From the NCBI GenBank assembly GCA_011322005.1, contig DROE01000277.1:1-7843 (forward strand): a DNA stretch of 7,843 bases. Reading direction: 5' to 3'. The stretch's first letter is position 1. Every line of letters starts with the position of its first letter. The position numbers were made by a program, and so were the translations under genes. The DNA comes from Devosia sp. GTDB taxonomy: Bacteria > Pseudomonadota > Alphaproteobacteria > Rhizobiales > Devosiaceae. Positions 1 through 6,013 of this stretch are shown piece by piece. Below the pieces are notes generated by a model, which was given only the letters and a program-made list of their open reading frames with translations, was not told the origin of the DNA and ran no database searches.

Positions 1-1
1 C

Positions 2-466
2 ATAATTGAAGTGGCGCTGTTCCTGCTCGTTGCATTCCTTCTGGGGTGCATAATCGGCTGGGCCGTGCAAAGGGTTCTTGCCCGGCATGCTGCCGGCAAA
101 ACCACGCCGGAACCCTCTGCCCCCTCACCAGAATCTTTGTCCACTCCCGGCGCCGAGCCCGAGAAGGCAACACCGGCGAAAGTCTTGCAGGCGTCGCCAA
201 GCGACCCGGCAACGCCAAAGAACGAAGCCGGGCGCCCCCGAGGCCTCGAAGCGCCGCGAAGAGATGGGGCCGACAATCTGAAGAAAATCAAGGGAATAGG
301 GCCTAAACTTGAGAAAAAACTGAATGAACTGGGCATTTATCATTTTGATCAGATTGCCGCTTGGGACAGCGCGGCAGTGAACTGGGTTGACAGCTATCTT
401 TCGTTCAAGGGACGAATCGCGCGAGACGGCTGGGTTGAACAGGCCAAGAGTCTTTCCCGCTCCTGA
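2..466 (+). CDS. Membrane-anchored helix-hairpin-helix protein, 5' end probably outside the window
   Basis: Numbering is from the GTG at 11. Residues 2-19 form one hydrophobic membrane segment (FLLVAFLLGCIIGW). Residues 20-86 are a Pro/Ala/Glu-rich linker that looks disordered. Residues 88-151 form a compact domain with a helix-hairpin-helix core (LKKIKGIGPKLEKKLNELGI, GIGP at 95-98), followed by an aromatic helix (AAWDSAAVNWVDSYL). This matches the domain often annotated as flap-endonuclease-1-like or as a NuoE-associated C-terminal domain. I see no nuclease catalytic residues, so 'nuclease' would be over-annotation; HhH units usually bind DNA without sequence specificity or mediate contacts. 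The frame is open to the window edge and no Shine-Dalgarno precedes the GTG, so the true start probably lies upstream. It is convergent with the hydrolase gene. The gene is clearly real; its role is unknown. Confidence 0.8.
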   Translation: MIEVALFLLVAFLLGCIIGWAVQRVLARHAAGKTTPEPSAPSPESLSTPGAEPEKATPAKVLQASPSDPATPKNEAGRPRGLEAPRRDGADNLKKIKGIGPKLEKKLNELGIYHFDQIAAWDSAAVNWVDSYLSFKGRIARDGWVEQAKSLSRS

Positions 467-475
467 GCGCTTTTT
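458..475 (+). terminator. Weak possible intrinsic terminator overlapping a stop codon
   Basis: CGCT (458-461) and AGCG (466-469) can form a 4-bp stem with loop CCTG, followed by C and five T. The right arm overlaps the TGA stop of the HhH gene (464-466). The T-run and position fit a terminator, but the stem is very short, so this is a weak call. Confidence 0.3.
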
Positions 476-513
476 CGTGTCCGGCGCGCCCAACTCTTAA
501 TCCTGTATGTTTG

Positions 514-1464
514 TCAACCTGCAACAATTCCTGACCGGCGCGCGCCATCACTAACGAAGCGCACAAAATCAACGATGGCACCAACCTCATCCTCGCCCGA
601 CAGGAGTGCCGGCGAGCCCTGACCCGGAATGACCAGTTGCACCGCGTCGGAACGAAGACTTGCCATGCGCTCGAAGGTGGCGCGCTGCAACTGGTCGGTA
701 AGCTGCGTACGCATCAGCATCATGGGCGCTCCAGCCAGGTTGTTGAACAGCGCCCATTGCGCCGTGAAAATGTCTTCAACCCTAATTTTCTCCAACCGCT
801 TGAGCAGGTAGTTATCAAAATAGGCAGCAACCCTGCCGTTCTTCATGACCGTGTGGGTTCGGGCGGTTAACTCGCGCAACTCCGCGTCGCTCGCGCCGGG
901 GTAAGCGTTTGCGTAGACCTGATGGGCAACCCGCATGAGTTGTTGTTGTCCGCGAACGCTTCCCATCAGCGCCATGTTATCGCGCGCGCGCACGAGCCCC
1001 GGTGTATCAACAATAGGACTGGCGTCAATGAGCACGGACCCTGCAATCAGCGAAGAATGCCCTGCGCCCAGGGCCATGGCCACCTGACCGCCGTGCCCCT
1101 GTCCAAGGATAACGGCAACCTCTATGCCAAGTGCTGTGGCGACCGATGCGATGTCATCCCCATCATTGGGGGTTGTATAATTCGCCGGTTCCGCCCGGTC
1201 GGATGACCGCCCCCGCCCCAGAAGATCAACGAGAACAATCGGCCAATCTCTTTCACCAAGTCTATGAAATTGCGGAATAAAATCGCCGAAATCGCTCATG
1301 TTTCTGTAATATCCGTGCACACAGATAAGCGGTATTCTGACATCATCCAGTTTGCCCGCCACGTGCACCGCAAGCCTTGAACCCGCCGGCGCACCGGAGA
1401 TGTAGTTGACGGGAAGCCGCGCAAGAGCGGGATGGTCGTCTGGAGGAAATGGTCGGTTAGACAT
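514..1464 (-). CDS. Alpha/beta-hydrolase-fold protein, probably catalytically inactive
   Basis: A 316-residue protein with the alpha/beta-hydrolase fold. It shows the oxyanion-hole HG after a strand (IPLICVHGYYRN, H50-G51), the D-x-x-G-x-G-x-S region (VDLLGRGRSSD, 79-89), the nucleophile elbow (ILGQGHGGQVAMALG, from 119) and a cap region (about 150-240). The elbow normally reads G-x-S-x-G-G; here it is G121-Q-G-H-G-G126, so glycine (codon GGG) stands where the catalytic serine belongs. Near the C-terminus the usual G-x-G-H-x-P reads G281-Q-G-S-P, so Ser284 stands where the catalytic histidine is expected. The likely acid, Asp257 (QLTDQLQ), is kept. The frame is intact with no stops, so this looks like a conserved pseudoenzyme rather than a decayed gene. 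It follows slt on the same strand after 138 bp that contain a terminator, so it probably has its own promoter. Substrate and role are unknown. The ATG at 1464 has no strong Shine-Dalgarno. Confidence 0.8.
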   Translation of the reverse strand: MSNRPFPPDDHPALARLPVNYISGAPAGSRLAVHVAGKLDDVRIPLICVHGYYRNMSDFGDFIPQFHRLGERDWPIVLVDLLGRGRSSDRAEPANYTTPNDGDDIASVATALGIEVAVILGQGHGGQVAMALGAGHSSLIAGSVLIDASPIVDTPGLVRARDNMALMGSVRGQQQLMRVAHQVYANAYPGASDAELRELTARTHTVMKNGRVAAYFDNYLLKRLEKIRVEDIFTAQWALFNNLAGAPMMLMRTQLTDQLQRATFERMASLRSDAVQLVIPGQGSPALLSGEDEVGAIVDFVRFVSDGARRSGIVAG

Positions 1465-1516
1465 CAGGCGGTCTTACCCAAGCAGTTCCTGAAACACAAG
1501 CTCACCGGTGCACTGC

Positions 1517-1551
1517 CCTCCCGCGAGGTTTCTCCGCTCAGCGCGGGGAGG
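1517..1551 (-). repeat. Inverted repeat upstream of the hydrolase gene
   Basis: CCTCCCGCG (1517-1525) pairs with CGCGGGGAGG (1542-1551): nine base pairs with one bulged G and a loop of about 16 nt. Neither strand has a T-run directly after it, so it is not a standard terminator for either direction. It lies between the slt terminator and the hydrolase start and could be a leader structure, a second backup stem or an operator. The base pairing is seen directly; the function is unknown. Confidence 0.4.
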
Positions 1552-1574
1552 AAAAACTGCGCCCCGAAGGGCAC
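1552..1574 (-). terminator. Intrinsic terminator of slt with a UUCG tetraloop
   Basis: Read on the minus strand, GUGCCC-UUCG-GGGCGC forms a 6-bp stem (one G-U pair) closed by a C(UUCG)G tetraloop, which is an exceptionally stable loop. AG and five U follow. It begins 28 nt after the slt stop codon on the same strand, as expected for a Rho-independent terminator. It should largely separate slt from the hydrolase gene downstream. Confidence 0.75.
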
Positions 1575-1602
1575 CGGCATTCCTTGCGATGGGTTCTCTG
1601 GT

Positions 1603-3630
1603 TTACTGCAAGGGAATGCGTCTGAGAACCTGGGCAATGGTCATTTCGCTGTTCCCCAGCCTTTCCCGGTAAAACATGTAGTTGGCCAGGACCCGCTGCA
1701 CATACTTGCGCGTCTCTACAAATGGAATGAGCTCAATCCAAACTACCGGGTCAACCGAACCCTCGGACGGATTGCCGAACGTAGCGATCCATTTGTTGAC
1801 ATTCCCCGCACCGGCATTGTACGCGCCCGCTGCCAGGATCAAGGAGCCGTCATAGCGCGCCAACTGTGCTTTGAGATAGGTCGATCCCAGAAGTGCGTTG
1901 TATGCCGGGTCGCTGGTCAGCCGGCCGAAGGAGTAGCCTATGCCCAGCCGGTTGGCGGTCTCCTTGGCCGTTGCCGGCATCAACTGCATGAGCCCGCGCG
2001 CACCGGCGGACGATATGGCGTCCGCGTCGAACCGGCTCTCCTGCCGGGCAACGGCATAAACCGCAGCGGGGTCCACGCTGGCAAGGCGGGCATTGGAGGG
2101 TATTCCGTCGCGTGGATAGTTGAACAGGTCCAGAGCTACTCCCTTGCGATCGGCGATGTTGGCCATCAGAATGGCGAGTTGGTGGGCGTTGATGCTTTGT
2201 GCCAGCCGGGCGGTCAGCAGCATTTCCCCGGGCTCATCAACCTGGTAGAGCAGCCGGCCCAGCAGGGTTTCCGCCATTTTGATCTGCCCGTTCGCTGCCA
2301 GCAACCTTACGCCTGTCACCAGTTCACGGGAGTTGAACCGGGCTTCGCTGCCGTCAGATGGGGGCAGGGCACGGAAATCCACATCGGTGTTGCCAAGACG
2401 GTACTGTGCCAACTGGCCGTAATAGGTGGTGTGGTATTGTGCGGCTCTTTCAAAGGCGCGGCGCGCGCCCTCGGCATCGCCCAGCTTGGTCAGTGCCCGT
2501 CCCAGCCAGTAATTGGACTGGGTGATAGTGCTTGAGAGCGTGGACATGGAGCGCATTTTCTCAAAATGCGCTGCCGCGGTTTGCGCATCGCCCAAGAACG
2601 ACAATGAAATCCAGCCTGCATGGAAACTCGCGTCCACCAGCCGACCCTCCGGCCCCTGCGTATAGGCAGCCACCACACGATAGGCGTTGCGGGCATCACC
2701 CGCTGCGAGTAATTTTCGCGCAACATAGCGTCGCTCATACCACCAGGCAGACGTGGCGGCCTCAGCGCTGTTTGCGCGGTTCAGCATATCCACCGCAAAA
2801 ACGAAGTTTCCGGCCCGCCGCGAATACTGCGCTCGGGAAAAGTAAAACAGCGGATGGTTGCGATAAGCGGGGTCCACCCGGTCAAGCAGGTCTGCGGCAT
2901 TTGCCTGTTTGCGCGCCACCGCAATGCGTGCCAGCGCCAGGGATTTCTGCGCCGGCGACAGGTAGTTCATTATCCGCTCGGCGCCCCGGGCCCGGTCGTT
3001 CATCAAAAGATAGACTGCACGCTTCCAGTGGTCCTCGCGTTTCAATAGCGGGGCAAAATCGGCCCGCATCAACTCTTCCTGCTCGGTGCTGAGGAAATTT
3101 GTGGTCCAAATCTGACGGGCGATGCGGAGCGAGCGCTCCCGTTGACCATCTTCCAGATATGATCGGGCCAAAGCTATCTGGCCGTCAATGGTCAGAGGCA
3201 TGGAACCGCCAAGGTTGGAGATAATTGCGTCCTTGCCCGCATTAGCCTTCACGAGAGCCTGTTCCACGCGGGTACGATAGAGGCGGGCTGTGGCATACTC
3301 GGGCGCATCCGCGCTGAAGCGGATAACGCTGGCGGCGTCAACCTCGCCCCCTCCAAAATATATGGCAGCCCACTGGATGGTACGACGTTCCGCCGAACTG
3401 GAAAACCCACGTGCAAGCCGATAGGCCTCAGCGTAGTTTCCGTCGGCCAACAGCGCCATTGCCTGCCGGAAGCTGGAGGAGCCGCGCGGAAACTCCTCGG
3501 GTGCGCTGGCTGTGATTGAGCCTGTGACGGTGTTGTCTATGTGGTTGTCGGCAACAGCTACGGGATTGATGGCCGACAAAACGAAAATAGATATCGCGGC
3601 TAGGTACGCAAGCCTGAGGTTAAAAAACAT
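1603..3630 (-). CDS. slt: Periplasmic soluble lytic murein transglycosylase (Slt70 type)
   Basis: Cleaves the MurNAc-GlcNAc bond of peptidoglycan, leaving 1,6-anhydroMurNAc ends, in wall remodelling and recycling. Numbering is from the ATG at 3630 (675 aa, close to E. coli Slt70). Residues 1-27 are a signal peptide (n-region Arg, hydrophobic core, AVA before D28) with no lipobox Cys, so the protein should be soluble in the periplasm. Residues of about 35-500 are alpha-helical with TPR-like repeats, matching the ring-shaped U/L superhelix. The C-terminal SLT domain holds the catalytic glutamate E531 in ARQESRFD, then GLMQLMP (546-552), AYNAG (603-607) and IPFVETRKYV (635-644). An in-frame ATG lies five codons upstream (3645), but only the 3630 ATG has a good Shine-Dalgarno (AGGA, 7 nt spacing). 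The gene is divergent from dapA and ends at a UUCG terminator. Confidence 0.95.
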   Translation of the reverse strand: MFFNLRLAYLAAISIFVLSAINPVAVADNHIDNTVTGSITASAPEEFPRGSSSFRQAMALLADGNYAEAYRLARGFSSSAERRTIQWAAIYFGGGEVDAASVIRFSADAPEYATARLYRTRVEQALVKANAGKDAIISNLGGSMPLTIDGQIALARSYLEDGQRERSLRIARQIWTTNFLSTEQEELMRADFAPLLKREDHWKRAVYLLMNDRARGAERIMNYLSPAQKSLALARIAVARKQANAADLLDRVDPAYRNHPLFYFSRAQYSRRAGNFVFAVDMLNRANSAEAATSAWWYERRYVARKLLAAGDARNAYRVVAAYTQGPEGRLVDASFHAGWISLSFLGDAQTAAAHFEKMRSMSTLSSTITQSNYWLGRALTKLGDAEGARRAFERAAQYHTTYYGQLAQYRLGNTDVDFRALPPSDGSEARFNSRELVTGVRLLAANGQIKMAETLLGRLLYQVDEPGEMLLTARLAQSINAHQLAILMANIADRKGVALDLFNYPRDGIPSNARLASVDPAAVYAVARQESRFDADAISSAGARGLMQLMPATAKETANRLGIGYSFGRLTSDPAYNALLGSTYLKAQLARYDGSLILAAGAYNAGAGNVNKWIATFGNPSEGSVDPVVWIELIPFVETRKYVQRVLANYMFYRERLGNSEMTIAQVLRRIPLQ

Positions 3631-3637
3631 TGGTCCA

Positions 3638-3641
3638 TCCT
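3638..3641 (-). promoter_or_regulatory. Ribosome binding site that decides the slt start
   Basis: On the minus strand AGGA (inside GCAGGATGG) stands 7 nt before the ATG at 3630. The alternative ATG at 3645 has only GAGTAA in front of it. The shorter start also puts the signal-peptide arginine six residues from the N-terminus. Confidence 0.6.
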
Positions 3642-3765
3642 GCATTTACTCAGTTTGTTCCAACGAGGCGCCCCAACCCCGACAGAAAGAGCCATGATAA
3701 TTCCCCATGGTGAAAATTGTGTTGCCACAGGAAAACTGAATGATGGATTTCGGGCTCAAATGCCC

Positions 3766-3794
3766 CTTGTCGTCATCATACTCTGCAACTATGG
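3766..3794 (+). promoter_or_regulatory. Candidate promoter for dapA-smpB
   Basis: CTTGTC (3766-3771), a 17-nt spacer and CTATGG (3789-3794) resemble the alphaproteobacterial housekeeping pattern (CTTGAC and a -10 such as CTATAT). The -35 hexamer matches that of the rpoZ candidate in this window. The -10 is imperfect. Transcription would start near 3801, giving a leader of about 107 nt that holds a hairpin. Confidence 0.4.
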
Positions 3795-3820
3795 TGCAAA
3801 AAACCGGCGCCATTGCGCCA
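3792..3820 (+). repeat. Overlapping inverted repeats in the dapA leader/promoter
   Basis: Two competing stems share a right arm. The short one is GGCGC (3806-3810), loop CATT, GCGCC (3815-3819). The longer one pairs TGGTGCAA (3792-3799) with TTGCGCCA (3813-3820): eight pairs including one G-U. A-runs flank the element on the plus strand. On the minus strand the short stem is followed by GG and six T, so it could stop antisense transcription towards slt. It could otherwise be an operator or a leader structure of dapA. The pairing is directly visible; the role is inferred. Confidence 0.45.
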
Positions 3821-3896
3821 AAAAAATGAAACCAATCAGCCCATTTTGAGGCAAAACCAACCCCAAAAACGCCAGGAAACGCTTCGCGTTCGTCAC

Positions 3897-3903
3897 AAGG
3901 AAG
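3897..3903 (+). promoter_or_regulatory. Ribosome binding site of dapA
   Basis: AAGGAAG stands 4 nt before the ATG at 3908 and is the only good Shine-Dalgarno near this start. Confidence 0.6.
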
Positions 3904-3907
3904 CAAG

Positions 3908-4783
3908 ATGTTCAACGGATCGATTACCGCCCTTATCACCCCGTTTCGCAACGGCGGTGTTGACGAGAAAGCGTTTGGTGACCTTATCGAATTTCAGATA
4001 AGTGAAGGCACGAACGGGCTGGTTCCGGTTGGCACGACTGGCGAGTCTCCCACGGTCAGCCACGATGAACATCGTGCTATTGTTTCCCAGTGCGTCGAGG
4101 TGGCGGCAGGACGGGTGCCGGTAATCGCAGGGGCCGGGTCGAACTCCACCGCTGAAGCAGTTGCTCTGGCAAAGTTTGCCAAGCAGGCCGGAGCCGATGG
4201 CATCCTGTCGGTTTCACCCTATTACAACAAGCCCGGTCAGGAGGGCCTGTTTCAGCATTTCAAGGCCGTTGCAAATTCCATGGACCTGCCGGTAATTCTT
4301 TACAATATTCCGGCCCGTTCTGTCGTTACAATCGACATTGAAACCATGGTCCGTCTGCGTGAAGCCTGTCCCAATATCGCCGGCGTAAAAGACGCCACCA
4401 CCAGCATGAGCCGCGTCAGTCGCGAGCGCAACGCATTGGGTGAGGATTTCATCCAGCTGTCAGGTGAGGATATTACTGCCCTTGGTTACAATGCCCACGG
4501 GGGGAGGGGGTGCATATCCGTTACCTCCAACGTTGCCCCGGCACTTTGCGCAGAGTTTCAGTCCCTTATGGCCAACGGCGATTTCGCCGCCGCTCTTGAG
4601 ATTCAGGACAGGCTGGTGCCCCTTCATGTTGCCCTGTTTGCACAACCAAGTCCGGCCGGGGTCAAATACGCGGCCCAGAAGCTGGGGCTGTGCTCGGCCG
4701 AAGTGCGTCTGCCCATCGTGCCGGTGAGTGCCGAAATCGAGGCGCAGATCGACAAGGCTCTTGCCCACGCCGGGCTGATCTGA
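3908..4783 (+). CDS. dapA: 4-hydroxy-tetrahydrodipicolinate synthase
   Basis: Condenses pyruvate with L-aspartate semialdehyde in the cytoplasm, the first committed step of the diaminopimelate/lysine pathway, which supplies peptidoglycan cross-links and lysine. At 291 aa it has normal length and all active-site residues: T43-T44 in GTTGESPT, Y106 in SPYYNKP, Y132 and R137 in LYNIPARS, and the Schiff-base lysine K161 in GVKDA. These correspond to E. coli T44/T45, Y107, Y133, R138 and K161. The pyruvate-side loop reads GGRGCISVTSNVAP (198-211); the arginine at 200 (codon AGG) lies in an unusually G-rich stretch and is not what I expect there. The N-terminal SITALITPF is typical of the family. 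dapA is followed after 10 bp by smpB, with the smpB ribosome binding site starting on the dapA stop codon. It is divergent from slt. Confidence 0.97.
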   Translation: MFNGSITALITPFRNGGVDEKAFGDLIEFQISEGTNGLVPVGTTGESPTVSHDEHRAIVSQCVEVAAGRVPVIAGAGSNSTAEAVALAKFAKQAGADGILSVSPYYNKPGQEGLFQHFKAVANSMDLPVILYNIPARSVVTIDIETMVRLREACPNIAGVKDATTSMSRVSRERNALGEDFIQLSGEDITALGYNAHGGRGCISVTSNVAPALCAEFQSLMANGDFAAALEIQDRLVPLHVALFAQPSPAGVKYAAQKLGLCSAEVRLPIVPVSAEIEAQIDKALAHAGLI

Positions 4784-4786
4784 GGA
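4781..4786 (+). promoter_or_regulatory. smpB ribosome binding site overlapping the dapA stop
   Basis: TGAGGA contains both the dapA TGA (4781-4783) and the Shine-Dalgarno for smpB, 7 nt before the TTG at 4794. This supports the TTG start and suggests that smpB translation is coupled to termination on dapA. Confidence 0.6.
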
Positions 4787-4793
4787 CCGTTCA

Positions 4794-5282
4794 TTGACCT
4801 CTCCCAGAAATGCCAAACCCAAGTTAACCACCGGAAAAATAGCGGAGAACCGCCGCGCGCGCTTTGACTACGAGATAAGTGACACTCTGGAAGCCGGTAT
4901 TGTGTTGACCGGCACCGAAGTACGTTCTTTGCGAAACGGAAAAGCCCAGATTACAGAAAGCTATGCCTCCCCGGAGAAGGGGGAGCTGTGGCTCGTCAAC
5001 TCCTACATCCCCGAATATGTGCAGGCCAACCAGTTCAATCATGCCGAGCGCCGGCCGCGCAAACTTCTGGTTTCAAAGAAAGAGCTTTCCCGCCTGACCG
5101 GCGAGGTCCAGCGGGCCGGAAACACCATCGTGCCTCTGAAAATCTATTTCAACGAACGCGGACTGGTCAAACTTCTGCTTGGCCTGGGCAAGGGCAAAAG
5201 CAAGGTGGACAAGCGCCAAACGATGAAAAAGCGCGACTGGCAGCGTGAAAAATCCCGGCTGATGAAGTCCCATTACAAATAA
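4794..5282 (+). CDS. smpB: SsrA-binding protein SmpB, TTG start
   Basis: Binds the tRNA-like part of tmRNA (SsrA) and delivers it to stalled ribosomes for trans-translation. The 162-aa protein shows the whole family pattern: KIAENRRARFDYEI (15-28), an OB-fold core with GTEVRSLRNGKAQITESYA (41-59), GELWLVNSYIPEY (63-75), PLKIYFNERGLVKLLLGLGKG, and the basic C-terminal tail KSKVDKRQTMKKRDWQREKS that contacts the ribosomal decoding centre. The start is TTG at 4794; no ATG or GTG in frame would give a full N-terminus, and TGAGGA stands at good spacing. It is probably co-transcribed and translationally coupled with dapA. The tmRNA gene ssrA is not in this window. The gene is convergent with the glycosylase gene; the 51 bp between them hold only a weak stem (CGCC/GGCG near 5289-5302). 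Confidence 0.97.
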   Translation: MTSPRNAKPKLTTGKIAENRRARFDYEISDTLEAGIVLTGTEVRSLRNGKAQITESYASPEKGELWLVNSYIPEYVQANQFNHAERRPRKLLVSKKELSRLTGEVQRAGNTIVPLKIYFNERGLVKLLLGLGKGKSKVDKRQTMKKRDWQREKSRLMKSHYK

Positions 5283-5333
5283 AATCAACGCCTTGAAGGG
5301 CGAGCCGGATTCATTTTCTTCAAAGCCAGCAAG

Positions 5334-5999
5334 CTATAAATCCCCGCCGATTCCCGCCTCCCTTGCCGCAGCAAACACCACGCTTTCAAACATTTCGGGC
5401 GTCAGGCGGCGCGTGTTGGTGTTGTAACGCGAGCAGTGATAGGAATCATAAAGCACACGTCCCCCTCCCAATTCGTGGCGGACGCCATGTCCGAAGGGAT
5501 AAGAGGCCCGCCTTAAGCCAAGCGTACTCAAAAAAGTATCATGGGCGATGCGCCCCAGAGCCAAAAAGGTTTGCGCCTGAGCGCGGGCAGCCAGTGTCGC
5601 CTGCAAAAACGGACGGCAATTGACGATTTCGGGACCGGTGGGTTTGTTTTGCGGTGGCACGCATCTGACCGCATTGGCAATCAGCACGCCCGATAGAGAA
5701 AATCCATCGTCGAGGTGCTTGCCATATCTGCCGTTTGTCAGACCCGCTTTCTCAAGGGTTGCAAACAAGAGGTCTCCGGCAAAATCTCCGGTGAATGGCC
5801 GCCCGGTGCGGTTGGCTCCCTGCATGCCTGGTGCCAGGCCGATGATGAAGAGCTTCGCCTCCACATCACCCCAAACCGGCACTGGCGCGTTAAACCAGTC
5901 AGGATTTTTTTCCCGCGCCTGTCTCCTCAATTCAACCAGGCGCGGACATAACTGGCAATCTAATGGAGCATCCATTTCGGATGCGATGGTGCTTGTCAC
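5334..5999 (-). CDS. Uracil-DNA glycosylase, family 5 (UDGb-like), iron-sulfur type
   Basis: Removes uracil, and in this family often other deaminated bases, from DNA to start base excision repair. The 221-aa protein has four cysteines placed for a 4Fe-4S cluster: C15 and C18 (LDCQLCPRL), C113 (AVRCVPPQNKP) and C128 (VNCRPFL). Motif 1 reads GLAPGMQGANRTGRPFTGD (54-72), the GANRTGR form typical of family 5; it lacks the Asp/Asn nucleophile activator of families 1-4. Motif 2 is SYHCSRYNTNTRRLT (186-200), with H188 as the base-contacting histidine; the family often has HPS where this has HCS. The start is GTG at 5999, preceded by GGTGG and 14 bp after the NYN gene; the ATG at 5975 is possible but has no Shine-Dalgarno. 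It is probably the second gene of an operon with the NYN gene. The family call is strong; the precise substrate range is inferred. Confidence 0.9.
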   Translation of the reverse strand: MTSTIASEMDAPLDCQLCPRLVELRRQAREKNPDWFNAPVPVWGDVEAKLFIIGLAPGMQGANRTGRPFTGDFAGDLLFATLEKAGLTNGRYGKHLDDGFSLSGVLIANAVRCVPPQNKPTGPEIVNCRPFLQATLAARAQAQTFLALGRIAHDTFLSTLGLRRASYPFGHGVRHELGGGRVLYDSYHCSRYNTNTRRLTPEMFESVVFAAAREAGIGGDL

Positions 6000-6013
6000 G
6001 TCTGCTGTCCACC

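Noticed and set aside
1432..2535. Long open frame of 367 codons on the plus strand
   Set aside because: It lies fully antisense to slt and the start of the hydrolase gene, shows no recognisable domain, and its composition is that expected of a shadow frame in GC-rich coding DNA. The slt frame on the other strand has clear domains.
3701..3714. Imperfect palindrome around CCATGG (TTC...GAA)
   Set aside because: Six of seven pairs match, but such short palindromes are frequent and nothing ties it to a known regulator; I also found no convincing slt promoter around it.
3646..3951. Minus-strand frame of 101 codons in the slt-dapA gap
   Set aside because: It overlaps the dapA start antisense, covers the region that must hold both promoters, and has no recognisable content.
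5289..5302. CGCC/GGCG stem between the convergent smpB and glycosylase genes
   Set aside because: Only four base pairs are certain and no T-run follows within several bases on either strand, so I do not call a terminator.
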